64,000 nucleotides of DNA, from assembly GCA_014155875.1 (NCBI GenBank), contig JACEFZ010018310.1, positions 2,501 to 66,500 on the forward strand, read 5' to 3'. Made by a program: the position numbers and the translations under genes. The notes under the pieces are model-generated. The model was not told where the DNA came from and did not search any database. It was given only the letters and a program-made list of their open reading frames with translations. This stretch comes from Cepaea nemoralis (lineage: Eukaryota > Mollusca > Gastropoda > Stylommatophora > Helicidae). This document shows, one piece after another, positions 27,201-32,391 of this stretch; position 1 is the stretch's first letter; every line of letters starts with the position of its first letter.

Positions 27201-27255
27201 CCCAGACGCCACCCAGTTAGATATAGAACCTGACATGAGGAGGAGTTACACTTAA
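284..27255 (+). CDS. Prolyl 4-hydroxylase alpha subunit-like gene, 3' part (12 exons, partial at 5' end)
   Basis: Join of 284-395, 3269-3411, 5747-5798, 11861-11994, 14180-14341, 16819-16880, 18284-18407, 19861-19914, 21851-21913, 23862-23930, 25010-25106 and 27143-27255. Every border has AG/GT and the phases fit all along, giving 394 codons and a TAA stop. The family hydroxylates proline in procollagen-like chains in the ER lumen, using Fe(II), 2-oxoglutarate, O2 and ascorbate. Exons 1-4 encode a TPR-like peptide-binding region, exons 5-12 the dioxygenase domain. Iron ligands are the His and Asp of HMD (exon 8) and the His of YHAGCPV (exon 11). The 2-oxoglutarate Lys lies 10 residues after that His, as in vertebrate alpha subunits; the two His are 70 residues apart against 71 in the human enzyme. 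The N-terminal domain and signal peptide must lie upstream. Activity and substrate (collagen or another protein) cannot be read here; invertebrates have many paralogues. Confidence 0.93.
424..722 (+). mobile_element. tRNA-derived SINE, family A
   Basis: Head with A-box-like GTGGCAGAATGG and B-box-like GGTTCAACCCC, a conserved body and an A-rich tail. Related copies, full or partial: 29485-29768 (-), 36165-36345 (-), 37797-38085 (+), 49200-49335 (-), 52830-53040 (-). Repetition plus the tRNA-like promoter head support a SINE rather than a tRNA gene. Confidence 0.8.
970..1130 (-). mobile_element. LINE C-terminal fragment, family 1
   Basis: Reverse complement of a widespread ORF2 tail with the pattern L..LVTTGKIEG..RGRPR..YLDGL..WHGRD..TELIHDSGDRVRW. 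Typical 5'-truncated LINE copy. Confidence 0.6.
1290..1545 (+). mobile_element. LINE C-terminal fragment, family 1
   Basis: Same ORF2 tail in the opposite orientation to 970-1130, with frameshifts. The two form an inverted pair in intron 1. Confidence 0.6.
1984..2400 (-). mobile_element. LINE C-terminal fragment, family 2 (zinc-finger tail)
   Basis: Minus-strand reading includes MCKGHMIDTGIDNAHWEQVA and a terminal C..C..F..RI..I.HI..H finger, typical of the ends of some LINE ORF2 proteins. A second copy is at 50150-50565 (+). Confidence 0.65.
2440..2850 (+). repeat. Dispersed repeat G (possible tRNA-derived SINE)
   Basis: Shared with 14625-15010 (-) and 24350-24785 (+); fragments near 1925, 31830, 50575 and 55950. 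A stretch ..AAAGCAATGCTCTAACTG.. followed by AGCTTCGATCCT resembles A and B boxes. Confidence 0.55.
3004..3243 (+). mobile_element. tRNA-derived SINE, family B
   Basis: Head CCGGCTCCGTGG.. with B-box-like GCATTCGAAACAC and the conserved 3' part AACTTGCCAAGAAATCA..CCTGTAAAGGA. Related copies: 22353-22592, 22611-22843, 26796-27040, 29805-30045, 31240-31515, 51025-51265. It ends just before exon 2. Confidence 0.75.
3269..3411 (+). CDS. P4HA-like exon 2 (TPR region)
   Basis: Acceptor tcttacag, donor gtaagt at 3412. It completes the split codon of exon 1 and adds 47 codons, including EGKLNESLEWLNVSL, a helix typical of the peptide-substrate-binding TPR fold. The last ~35 bp and the donor are copied many times in the intron just downstream. 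Confidence 0.85.
3412..4050 (+). repeat. Minisatellite derived from exon 2 end and its splice donor
   Basis: About nine diverged copies of a ~63-bp unit. Each copies the end of exon 2 (ATCAAAGCTC..TGCACTTGTTT), usually the donor GTAAGT or a close variant, and about 20 bp of intron. Exon 2 itself holds the first copy. Confidence 0.85.
4265..4505 (-). mobile_element. SINE family C, inverted pair, left copy
   Basis: Reverse complement of the element at 4620-4960. tRNA-like head (AGTCTCTGTGGCGAAGTGGC on the minus strand) and a B-box-like TTCGATTC. The two copies face each other with ~115 bp between. Confidence 0.65.
4620..4960 (+). mobile_element. SINE family C, inverted pair, right copy
   Basis: Head GAGTCTCCGTGGCCAAATG, B-box GGTTCGAATCGA, then the body with GTCGTCGCTGGAGCTACGG. 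Another copy lies at 49885-50100 (+). Confidence 0.7.
4960..5100 (-). mobile_element. tRNA-like SINE head
   Basis: On the minus strand GCGTTGGTATAATGGTTAGG (A box) and GGTTCGATCCC (B box) are spaced as in a tRNA, but the acceptor stem does not close, so it reads as a SINE head rather than a tRNA gene. Confidence 0.5.
5225..5600 (+). mobile_element. LINE C-terminal fragment, family 1
   Basis: Reads LDNLVTTGQIEGSRSRGRPR, then YLDGLTTWYGRDKSIELIHD and a stop at 5595-5597. A 5'-truncated ORF2 tail in intron 2, about 150 bp before exon 3. Confidence 0.7.
5747..5798 (+). CDS. P4HA-like exon 3 (TPR helix)
   Basis: Acceptor gtttctttcag, donor gtatgc at 5799. Encodes NGSPHLAEALYHEAKKL plus one base, resembling the GNLKKALELTKRLLELDP helix of alpha subunits. 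Only 52 bp; both phases agree with its neighbours. An antisense LINE begins about 70 bp beyond the donor. Confidence 0.8.
5868..6719 (-). pseudogene. LINE RT thumb and C-terminal region
   Basis: Reads INEDKTEYMVIS, YKYLG, LYGSETW and ends with LQWLGHIERMEDNRETKLAY and RRPRGRPRRRW, the usual RTE/CR1-like tail. Frame openness past 5868 runs through the GAA tail into host intron and over exon 3 and is not element coding. Confidence 0.75.
6649..7221 (-). pseudogene. LINE reverse transcriptase core
   Basis: Motif A FVDFKKAYG lies in the 7221-6946 frame. GLKQDDALSPLLFNLALE and the catalytic LLGYADDIYI lie in the 6927-6649 frame. A frameshift separates the two. All are standard RT palm motifs. Confidence 0.8.
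7364..7755 (-). mobile_element. 392-bp hammerhead-bearing short retroelement inserted in the LINE
   Basis: Flanked by a perfect 16-bp duplication GATTATTTGGTTGTTT (7348-7363 and 7756-7771). Removing it and one repeat restores continuity of the LINE RT sequence. It has no coding potential and contains one type I hammerhead ribozyme. Ends show weak inverted similarity (~18 bp). A B-box-like GGTTCATACC lies downstream of the ribozyme on the minus strand. It could be a retrozyme-like or SINE-like element. Confidence 0.8.
7447..7514 (-). ncRNA. Type I hammerhead self-cleaving ribozyme
   Basis: On the minus strand the core is complete: stem I strand GCACUA, CUGACGA, stem II GCUC-AAACAA-GAGC, GAAA, CUCGAG, then UA and stem I strand UAGUGC. 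Predicted cleavage follows GUA, between + positions 7465 and 7464. Stem I is extended by AUAU/AUAU and GUCA/UGAC with asymmetric internal loops (GGG, UUCC), where loop-loop contacts occur in natural ribozymes. Stem III is very short (palindromic CUCGAG), as in the minimal metazoan type, which cleaves best as a dimer. Confidence 0.88.
8770..9216 (-). pseudogene. LINE endonuclease domain
   Basis: Starts MRFGTWNVRTLYRAGAAEEL with the catalytic Asn in TWNVRTL, then AIQEIRW with the catalytic Glu, and later INVHAPTE. These are hallmarks of APE-type LINE endonucleases. The frame breaks near 8800, before the last conserved Asp/His block. Confidence 0.8.
9511..9957. repeat. 45-bp minisatellite, ~10 copies
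   Basis: Unit runs GACTTACAAAATGTGATG.. through TTCACATACACACATCA. Because 45 is divisible by three and the unit lacks stops in some frames, both strands show repetitive open frames that are not genes. Confidence 0.9.
10120..10330 (+). mobile_element. SINE family E copy
   Basis: A-box-like GTGGTAGTGCAGG and B-box-like GGCTTCGAATCC, followed by a body ending GGCATGATACAGACCACATC. Related sequences occur at 12590-12815 and 30690-30835. Confidence 0.5.
10515..10901. mobile_element. Non-autonomous hAT element (MITE)
   Basis: Termini CAGTGGTTCTCAACC and GGTTGAGAAGCACTG are inverted repeats of the hAT type. Perfect 8-bp target duplication CCTTAATT at 10507-10514 and 10902-10909. The inside has long C tracts and no transposase. 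Confidence 0.88.
10910..11860. other. Intron 3 remainder
   Basis: No gene seen. 11200-11330 is a fragment of the GAA-tailed repeat also found at 34480-34806 and 53410-53550. 11470-11760 resembles decayed minus-strand LINE sequence. Confidence 0.4.
11861..11994 (+). CDS. P4HA-like exon 4
   Basis: Acceptor gactatctag, donor gtaggt at 11995. It completes the DP after the TPR helix (family LDPEH) and runs through an acidic linker to YYFSNFSRLCSLENRHYPA, the counterpart of YEKLCRGE before the catalytic domain. 44 codons plus the split codon; outgoing phase 0. Confidence 0.85.
12320..12512. repeat. (TTC)n microsatellite, ~190 bp
   Basis: Nearly pure TTC/GAA triplets in intron 4; creates long Leu, Ser, Glu or Arg runs in translation that are artefacts. 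Confidence 0.97.
12590..12815 (+). mobile_element. SINE family E copy, degraded
   Basis: GCCACAGTGGCACAGTTGCC then GTTTGAATCCCAATC, with a body resembling the 10120-10330 and 30690-30835 copies. Confidence 0.4.
12816..13530. repeat. (CCAA/CCAG/CTAA)n degenerate array
   Basis: About 700 bp of tetranucleotide-like ACCA/GCCA/ACTA units with drifting composition, ending in CCGA/CGGA variants. Confidence 0.9.
13828..14052 (-). mobile_element. RNase H-bearing LINE 3' fragment (I-like)
   Basis: Minus strand gives ERM.LREIGRGSGR.SKLRGKTRRTFNQ and GTERVW. Same ORF end as 15181-15495, 15959-16330 and 20834-21090 (-), and 25330-25690 (+). Copies end in GAGTT/CTCAA-type tails. Confidence 0.6.
14180..14341 (+). 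CDS. P4HA-like exon 5 (start of catalytic region)
   Basis: Acceptor tctttcaccag, donor gtatgc at 14342; exactly 54 codons. It includes PLFCRYR, matching the conserved LFCRY, then the strand and helix SVVPFASVFYHVISDEE, matching the family phrase HDIISDAE. Confidence 0.9.
14440..14620 (+). mobile_element. LINE C-terminal fragment, family 1
   Basis: Follows the 5225-5600 copy closely (GTGGTTTCTGAGGA.., AAACTTGGTGACAA), then is cut by repeat G. Confidence 0.5.
14625..15010 (-). repeat. Dispersed repeat G
   Basis: Reverse complement of the 2440-2850 and 24350-24785 copies, including GCAGCTTGTCTTGTTCCAG. Confidence 0.6.
15181..15495 (-). mobile_element. RNase H-bearing LINE 3' fragment (I-like)
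   Basis: Minus-strand reading VLVHDKADWLGTVG.. and RMLLQGVTRGSGRHSKLRGK matches the ORF end seen more fully at 15959-16330. Confidence 0.65.
15520..15775 (+). mobile_element. LINE C-terminal fragment
   Basis: Contains HVMRREKLEYVITTGRLE-like sequence in broken frames; variant of family 1. Confidence 0.5.
15959..16330 (-). mobile_element. RNase H-bearing LINE 3' fragment (I-like)
   Basis: Minus strand: SPGHAGMLGNEQADRLAGSA, the end of a LINE RNase H domain, then HDKADVVAALWE and a Cys pair WECPECCDVGS at the terminus. Best-preserved copy of this family here. Confidence 0.75.
16415..16737. repeat. (AGT/AGC)n microsatellite
   Basis: About 320 bp of AGT/AGC/GGT triplets ending about 80 bp before exon 6. 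Confidence 0.93.
16819..16880 (+). CDS. P4HA-like exon 6
   Basis: Acceptor gtgtttcag, donor gtgagt at 16881. Encodes LVRGKVGVDDAFVSDVRTSD and the first two bases of a Leu codon. VSDVRTS matches the conserved R-T-S/R-I-S stretch before AWL in P4H. Confidence 0.88.
16940..18230. repeat. Degenerate ATC/AAC-rich array in intron 6
   Basis: About 1.3 kb of diverged units like CATCAACTAAACAGCATC and ATCATCTGAACATC. It fills nearly the whole intron; no exon signal inside. Confidence 0.8.
18284..18407 (+). CDS. P4HA-like exon 7
   Basis: Acceptor ggtttcccag, donor gtatca at 18408. It completes Leu and reads AWIYDGE.. through VAKRIEHITGLDTSQ to the Gln before the iron-binding exon. AW and RIEHITGLDT match the family pattern SRINMRIQDLTGLDVST. 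Confidence 0.9.
18420..18545. repeat. Three ~57-bp units after exon 7
   Basis: Units GTGTCTTTCCTCTTCTAC..TAGAGGTTTCTTACT begin about 10 bp after the exon 7 donor. Confidence 0.75.
18546..19480. other. Intron 7, mostly unique sequence
   Basis: T/G-rich stretch with no exon, repeat or element I can name. Confidence 0.5.
19485..19790. repeat. GTTAACAAAAG minisatellite
   Basis: More than 20 diverged units of 10-13 bp (GGTTAACAAAAG, GATTAACAAAAG) ending about 70 bp before exon 8. Confidence 0.9.
19861..19914 (+). CDS. P4HA-like exon 8 (HxD iron motif)
   Basis: Acceptor tttttacacag, donor gtgagt at 19915; 18 codons reading VVNYGLGGHYEVHMDPFE. This matches the family ANYGVGGQYEPHFD. The iron ligands are His at 19897-19899 and Asp at 19903-19905. 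Confidence 0.95.
20443..20577. repeat. Near-perfect 135-bp hairpin (MITE-like)
   Basis: Arms 20443-20485 and 20535-20577 match over 43 bp with two differences. Pairing continues inward about 14 bp with two mismatches, then CCGT/ACGG. A transcript would form a stem of about 60 bp. In intron 8. Confidence 0.85.
20715..20836. repeat. ~20-bp minisatellite (GGAGACATGAGAGACATTTC)
   Basis: Six units, ending at the I-like LINE fragment that follows. Confidence 0.88.
20834..21090 (-). mobile_element. RNase H-bearing LINE 3' fragment (I-like)
   Basis: Reverse complement similar to 15181-15495, with a GAGTCGAGTC-type tail at the left end. Confidence 0.6.
21171..21256. repeat. (CT)n microsatellite
   Basis: About 40 pure CT units, then C-rich sequence. 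Confidence 0.97.
21600..21745 (+). repeat. Dispersed repeat I
   Basis: Shares GCCGTGCTGTGCTATGA.., AAGGGGATGGCATTT and GAGAACATCTACCGCACGGT with 51500-51675. Unknown class. Confidence 0.6.
21851..21913 (+). CDS. P4HA-like exon 9
   Basis: Acceptor tttatttcag, donor gtaagt at 21914; 21 codons ending GERIATFLIY. This aligns with GNRIATWLFY, a core strand of the double-stranded beta-helix. Confidence 0.92.
22060..22350. repeat. TAGTATAG-type low-complexity repeat
   Basis: Short TAGTA/TATAG units interrupted at 22145-22290 by a unique-looking repeat also found at 24125-24190. Confidence 0.7.
22353..22592 (+). mobile_element. SINE family B variant, first of a tandem pair
   Basis: tRNA-Ser/Leu-like head TGGCCGAGGGGTTACAAC, B-box GGTTCGTCCCC, then the shared family B 3' part. 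Confidence 0.8.
22611..22843 (+). mobile_element. SINE family B variant, second of a tandem pair
   Basis: Almost the same as the preceding copy, with a longer poly(A). TAGTACAGCA precedes each copy and follows the second, so the pair looks like a duplication of one insertion with its target repeat. Confidence 0.8.
23000..23820 (+). pseudogene. Penelope-like element fragment with GIY-YIG remnant
   Basis: Reads C.CRCQFTYIDRTERHLNNRV, like the Y-I-G-x-T-x-R-x-L core of Penelope-type GIY-YIG endonucleases (Gly replaced by Asp). After a stop come MNKDFGNLAKRHTTHL, GHAIDRDNVFRVLF and a C-terminal KAI.INL. The 3' tail (23650-23820) recurs at 33311-33475 and, inverted, near 33045-33130. Inactive. 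Confidence 0.55.
23862..23930 (+). CDS. P4HA-like exon 10
   Basis: Acceptor gtcttttgcag, donor gtaagt at 23931; 23 codons reading LSDVERGGSTVFTRVG and onward. It matches MSDVSAGGATVFPEVG of the family. Confidence 0.93.
24115..24190. repeat. Short dispersed repeat
   Basis: GTTAGTTAGT then a segment shared with 22150-22225 (CAACTTCACGGCAA..CCGTTCC..GTGCCAGT). Confidence 0.55.
24350..24785 (+). repeat. Dispersed repeat G, fullest copy
   Basis: About 430 bp shared with 2440-2850 and 14625-15010. Ends about 225 bp before exon 11. Confidence 0.65.
25010..25106 (+). CDS. P4HA-like exon 11 (distal His and 2-oxoglutarate Lys)
   Basis: Acceptor ctgtccacag, donor gtgagt at 25107. Reads NMALFWYSY (family TAVFWYNL), then LTYHAGCPVLIGQKW. 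The third iron ligand is His at 25070-25072 and the 2-oxoglutarate Lys is at 25100-25102. Confidence 0.95.
25330..25690 (+). mobile_element. RNase H-bearing LINE 3' fragment (I-like)
   Basis: Forward copy of the family at 15959-16330. Ends CCTGAGTGCAGGGATGTCGG and a tail of ACTCA pentamers (25687-25710), a clear LINE 3' end. Confidence 0.7.
25790..26060 (-). mobile_element. LINE C-terminal fragment, family 1
   Basis: Best-preserved copy of this tail: RRNGVENLVTTGKIEGNRPR and YLDGLALWHGRDRNTELIHD on the minus strand. Confidence 0.75.
26165..26780. repeat. 40-bp minisatellite in last intron, ~15 copies
   Basis: Unit TTAGCTCCACCCACACCGAA then TAAGCATTGGATTGTCTACA. One more partial unit (ATTAGCTCCGCCCAGAACAC) lies at about 27095-27115, close to the acceptor of exon 12. 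Confidence 0.9.
26796..27040 (+). mobile_element. SINE family B copy
   Basis: CCGGCTCCGTGGCGAAGAG head, GCGTTCGAAACAC B-box, 3' CCTGTAAAGGATATAC. Sits between minisatellite units. Confidence 0.75.
27143..27255 (+). CDS. P4HA-like terminal coding exon
   Basis: Acceptor cttgctcccacag before 27143. Completes Ile and reads VNKWIWTYGNTFRRRCGL, matching SNKWLHERGQEFRRPC, then a short acidic tail and TAA at 27253-27255. No ER-retention tetrapeptide is visible at the C-terminus; in vertebrate tetramers retention comes from the beta subunit (PDI). Confidence 0.93.
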
Positions 27256-28130
27256 AGTCGGTGTCTAGGCTTGCTGTTTGTTGTCTTTCCTTGTTACATG
27301 TTCTATTCTACGCTATGTGTGTGATCTTAACTATGCAATGTTCTTCTTTTATGTCATGTTCTTTTATTTATCGTATATTAAGTCTTCTGTTTCCTGATTA
27401 CGTGTTTTTGTCCCATTTTACGCCTTGTGTTTAATCTCATCTATGCAATTATGCAATGTTTTTCTCTTATGCCATGGTCTTTTATTTATCGTGTGCTAAA
27501 TCTTCTGTTTCCTGATTACATGTTCTTGTCCTATTCTACGCCTTGTGTTTAATCGCTTATGTTCTTCTTCTAATGTTCTTATGTTCTTCTTCTAATGTTC
27601 TTATGTTATGCCATGTTCTTTTATTTATCAATATAAAATAACACAAAGTAATTCAACTTTACAGAACACAATTACGGAGTTAAAGCTCATTATGCCTTAA
27701 TGTAGTTACTGGAGCGTCTTCTGTGTGATTATGTTGTGTTTTGTGTATTTGTTGTGCTGATGAAGGCTACTCGCCGCAGCGTCCTATGTTTTCAATAATT
27801 GTGTTCTGTAAAGCCTTATTACTTTCTGTTGTTTTAAATTGTTTATATTTCCAGAGCTTTACCGCAGTTCCAGGAAGTTTATTAATCTTGTATTTATTGT
27901 GTGCTAAATCTTCTGTTTCTTTATTACATGTTCGTGTCCTATACTTCGCCATGTGTGTAGACTCATCCCATCTATTCAATGTTCTTCTTTTATGCCATGT
28001 TCTCTTATTTATCGTATGCCATTTTCTTGGCATGCACTTTATTTATTGCTGGCATTATGTTTTTGTCATAATTCCTTATTATTTATATTATGTAATATAT
28101 ATGCAATTTTTTGAACTTCAGTAGTCACAG
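27256..28130 (+). repeat. 3' flank of P4HA-like gene with ~130-bp repeats
   Basis: Segments around 27345-27460, 27470-27560 and 27895-28020 share TTTATTTATCGT..TTCTGTTTCCTGATTACATG. The 3' UTR should start here but I cannot place its end. A PLE-like piece (27755-27870) lies between repeats. Confidence 0.6.
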
Positions 28131-28690
28131 GAATTGTCAATAATTTTTTCAAAATGTAAATTACGTTTGAATGTGAATTGCATTTACACAAAACCAGCCT
28201 TTTATTCATTCCTATGTGCTTCAATTTTATTGTTTGTTTTACTACAACTGTTGTTAAATGTCTTCAGTTCACTTCATCTTTTATCACATTCAGTGCCACA
28301 CAAAAGGAAGGTTTGTACCAAACAAAAATGGATGGCAGAAAATGGGACGTAGTTGTGTGTTACAGTTATGACTTAAAAAGTGTTAATGTGATATCAGACA
28401 ACACTTCAGTGATATATTGGCTGCATCTGCCTGAACAAACGGCAGTATAGTTCACAGCAGCAAAAACTGTTCCTCAAGAACCAACGAAAGAGGGCACTTA
28501 TGCCCTACCAGCAGGGAGATTGGTTTGTACAACCCTGCCAAATTTACAAGCTCCACCCTTACATTTAGAAACCTCTCGCCCCCGCCCTCCCCACCCCCAA
28601 TTTCCCACACTCTCGCTGCTGTGTAATATTGTATATTCTATATTTTCCCACACATCCTCCATTACCGTCGCCCCCCGCAGTATTGTTTAT
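28131..28690. other. Intergenic, no feature recognised
   Basis: AT-rich then C-rich sequence; short open frames only, no matches I can name. Confidence 0.4.
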
Positions 28691-28830
28691 CATTATTACG
28701 TGCCATGCCAATACGCGTCGGCGGTCTTGTTTCGCCGTCTCACACGATCACCAGAGTCGTGGGTCAGCTCCGTGTTCATGCCTCGACCATGACATATTGC
28801 CAAGCCATCTAGATATTTACTTCTCTGTCT
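28690..28830 (-). mobile_element. LINE C-terminal fragment, family 1
   Basis: Reverse complement of the GDRVRW..HAYRHGT tail region (GTGCCATGCCAATACGCG..). Confidence 0.55.
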
Positions 28831-29094
28831 TCCCCCATCTTCTTTTGTATAGTCTATACTGTTCCCTATTTTACTGTTCTCTCACCTGAACGACACACCC
28901 CCCCCCCCTCCTCTAGGCTTTCTCTTCTTATGTTGCTATGGCAACCCATGAGCTTGTGGCATTATGTACTTTTACCCCTTTGACCCCGCTTTCCCGTTAT
29001 AGCCACATTTCCGGTCTAGCCGCCATGTTGTCATCCTGCACGCAGATTCCCTCACACACGTCACCAGTCCACAACAAGGAACCAGACGAGTAAC

Positions 29095-29167
<73 letters not shown>
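29095..29167. repeat. (GT)n microsatellite
   Basis: About 36 pure GT units. Confidence 0.97.
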
Positions 29168-29168
<1 letters not shown>

Positions 29169-29484
29169 TTTCATGTACAGTTTTTTCATGTAGTTGAGTC
29201 GGCGTGGGTTTTTTTGTTTTTTTTTATTAGGCTGACGAAGGTTTTGGCCGCAACGTCCATTGTGTTTCTTGATAATCTTATTCTAGTAAAGCTTACCGTC
29301 TGCTTCTCATTTTTGTGTGTGATGATTTATTGATCGTATATTCTAGAAACATGACACGATCACTGACTGATTATTACGTTTATGATACTTAGATGATCGC
29401 TTGCCAAACTGAATTCCAAATTGTCTGTTTAATAACATTACTATGTTGTATCTATATATGTGTGTACATTTTTTGTTTGCGTTC

Positions 29485-29768
29485 CTTCGCTTTGAACTCA
29501 AGCGTACTCCGTACACATGCTGCCACTTCTAGTGCACAGGACTGGTTTTTGCATATGGATTAGCTTTTCACTATTACCAGTGTCCCTTGCCATCAGGAGA
29601 ACCCACTCTGACTTCAGATGTACTTGTAATTTACAACCCCAGTTCAAGGAGGAGAAGTCAATATTTAAGTCCAGCTGACCGGTGTAGGGGTTGAACCCGC
29701 TACCTTGACATCGGCACAGCGGAAGTTTAAGAGCGTGTGCGTTTATCCATTCGGTTATGGTGACCACC
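29485..29768 (-). mobile_element. SINE family A copy
   Basis: Reverse complement of the 424-722 element, with GGTGTAGGGGTTGAACCCGC around the B box. Confidence 0.75.
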
Positions 29769-29804
29769 GTGTGTGTACATAATTATGTAGATTTATACTG
29801 GTAA

Positions 29805-30045
29805 TATGTCGGTCTCCCTGGCTAAGGAGTTAACGACTTTCTCCGTAATCCCGTATATCCACGTAGGGTAACGCAGCTGCGCGAGATTCGGTAGCGGATC
29901 GCGTCGCGTGCGTTACTTACGGGGAATGTGAAGCGGTCGCTCAGAAAGCAATGGCAAACTACTGAGCGTAACCTTGCCAAGAAATCAACAGCGGTAAAAT
30001 GCTGGTGTTGACAGCGATGTCCTGTAAACAGGATATGCGAAAAAA
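29805..30045 (+). mobile_element. SINE family B variant
   Basis: Similar to the 22353-22592 copy; ends in CCTGTAAACAGGATATGCG and poly(A). Confidence 0.75.
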
Positions 30046-30144
30046 AAAACATATTGGTTATATGCTATTTCTATGTTACAAGCGCTTGTGGGAATATGGT
30101 TTAAATATAATACCAATTGACTTAGAAAGCTCAATGATTGCTTT

Positions 30145-30665
30145 ACTATATTGTATGGGAGAATCTAGTCTATTCAGTTGCAATGGGAGAATATAGTCTC
30201 TTCAGTTGCAATGTGAGAACTAGTCTATTCATTTGCAATGGGAGAATATAGTCTCTTGTTGCAATATGAGAACTAGTCTATTCAGTTTCAATGGGAGAAT
30301 ATAGTCTCTTCAGTTGCAGTGTGAGAGCTAGTCTATTCAGTTGCAATAGGAGAATATAGACTCTTTAGTTGCAATGTGAGAATTAGTCTATTCATTTGCA
30401 ATGGGAGAACTAGTCTATTCAGTTGAAATGGGGGAATATATTCTCCTCCGTTGCAGTGGAAGAATCTTGTCTCTTCAATTGTAGCGGAAGAATCTAATCT
30501 CTTCAAATGCAACGGGAGAATCTAATCTCTTCAGTTACAATGGAACATCGCGATCTCTTCAGTTACAATGGGAGAATCTAGTTTCCTCAGTTGCAATGGG
30601 AGATTCTAGTCTCTCCAGTTGCAATGGAATATTGCGATCTCTTCAGTTGCTATGGCAGATTCTGG
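30145..30665. repeat. ~28-bp minisatellite
   Basis: Units TCTAGTCTCTTCAGTTGCAA then TGGGAGAA with many variants, about 18 copies. Confidence 0.88.
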
Positions 30666-30679
30666 CCAGTTGAGTTGGT

Positions 30680-31200
30680 AGTTGGTAGTCACAGCTTGGG
30701 AATCTTACCTAAGCAGATCGTTTAATCGTTCTGGTCTCAACAGAAAATTCCATGGGGTAAAGGCGGTAAGTATGATACTGACCGCAACAATAATCGAGTG
30801 GCCATTCGTTTATAAAACAAATATGGCTAGCACAATATACTGAATAAGGTTACAGGGAATGATAAGGGTTGTTCAGTAATTTGCTGATGGTTACCGCAGT
30901 CTGGTAGATGTTCTTGTAACTGCCATATCTCCATGAGTAGATGCTGGTGGTTGTCTCAATAAATGCCATGTCCAAACACCATCACATGTTCATGTTTTAT
31001 GTGAATGTTGTCTGTGTGCGTTTTTTGGTTGTTGTGGTTACACATCACTGACACTTTAATTTGAGGTGCTGTAGTGCCCAGATACTCGTCAGTGTGTGTG
31101 GGTGGGGGGGGGGGGTGGATGTGGGGTTGTAATTAAGCATCACTAACATTGTAACCTGGTCTCCATTTATCTCACTGAGGTGTTGGGGAAAAAAAGGGGG
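30680..31200 (+). other. SINE E-like remnant and flank
   Basis: 30690-30835 resembles the 10120-10330 element; the rest, including G-rich tracts near 31110 and 31195, is unassigned. Confidence 0.35.
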
Positions 31201-31239
31201 GGGGGGTGGTGGTAAAGATCTTTCGTGCTATCGTTCCAA

Positions 31240-31515
31240 CACCGCGTTCCAAACACAGCTGTAGGCGATGTGCATTGTGTTGGTTTCCATATTAAGTTAT
31301 GAGTGCCGGTCGTTCAGAAATCAATGGCAAACTTTTTGTCGCATATCCTATTTACAGGACATCGCTGTCAACACCAGCATTTTACCGCTGTTATTGATTT
31401 CTTGGCAATGGCAAGAATACACTCAGTAATGACAAACTACTGAATGTAAATTTACCAAGAAATTGCATACAGCTAAAATTGTTGAGGTTGACTGCGATGT
31501 CCTGTAAAATATATG
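31240..31515 (+). mobile_element. SINE family B copies, rearranged
   Basis: Head at 31240-31335, an inverted 3' part at 31335-31415 (TTTACAGGACATCGC..), then a forward 3' part to 31515; looks like one SINE inserted inverted in another. Confidence 0.6.
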
Positions 31516-31559
31516 TAACGAACTTTTTTTTTCAAGTTCTTTTGCCCTGCCAGTTTCAG

Positions 31560-31825
31560 ACAAAGGCCGTTCTATGGGCAACAACGGGCGACAAAGGCAA
31601 CAACGGGCGACAAAGGGCAACAACGGGGAATACAGTACAACAACGGGCAACATAGGGCAACAACGGGCAACACAGGTCAACAACGGGCAACATAGGGAAA
31701 CAACGGACAATACAGGGCAACACAAGGAAACAACGGACAACCTATGGTAACAATGGGCAACACAGGGCAACAACGGGCAACCAAGGGTAACAATGGGCAA
31801 CACAGGGCAACAACGGGCAAAACAT
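31560..31825. repeat. GGGCAACAAC minisatellite
   Basis: About 14 units of 18-20 bp (AGGGCAACAACGGGCAACAC). Confidence 0.9.
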
Positions 31826-31974
31826 AGTCTCTACAATTCAGCCCAGGCTTTCTGCTATGGGGAGGTATAACTAGCTATCATACCATATTTTTACGCACAC
31901 GATAAGAAACTACTGTCTGTCAAGACGACAAGGTGTCAGTATTTGTCATCTACTGCCTACAGCACCTTGCCCTT

Positions 31975-32185
31975 GTTTAGAGCAGGGGGGAGGGGGGGGG
32001 GGGTCCTGAGCCTGAGTCACTGAGGCATTAAAGCCGCCTGGCTTATGCATGCAGTTGCCGATAACTGTACAGGTTACGGTTTGCTTTTTCCCTCCGATAG
32101 AAACATATCCACACCTTTTCGAGGATTCGAACCCGGGTCCAGATGGAGAACCCAGCGTTCTAGTCATTCAGAGAGCGGCGCATTT
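31975..32185 (-). mobile_element. tRNA-like SINE copy
   Basis: Minus strand: CTCTCTGAATGACTAGAACG (A box) and CCGGGTTCGAATCC (B box). No closed acceptor stem, so not called as a tRNA gene. Confidence 0.5.
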
Positions 32186-32274
32186 TTCTGAAAGACAACT
32201 AATTTAATATATGATCCACTGCAGAAAATCAGTGATAATGAGAAACTGTTAAAAACAGACAGCGCTAGAGACTT

Positions 32275-32370
32275 GCATGGAACAATTAAACAATATATCA
32301 CCAAACCAAGGAACAATTAAACAATATATCACAAAACCAAGGAACAATTAAACAATATATCACCAAAATA
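32275..32370. repeat. ~34-bp repeat, three copies
   Basis: GGAACAATTAAACAATATAT then CACCAAACCAA, just left of the mariner-like element. Confidence 0.85.
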
Positions 32371-32391
32371 AACATTACTATCTAATCATTA

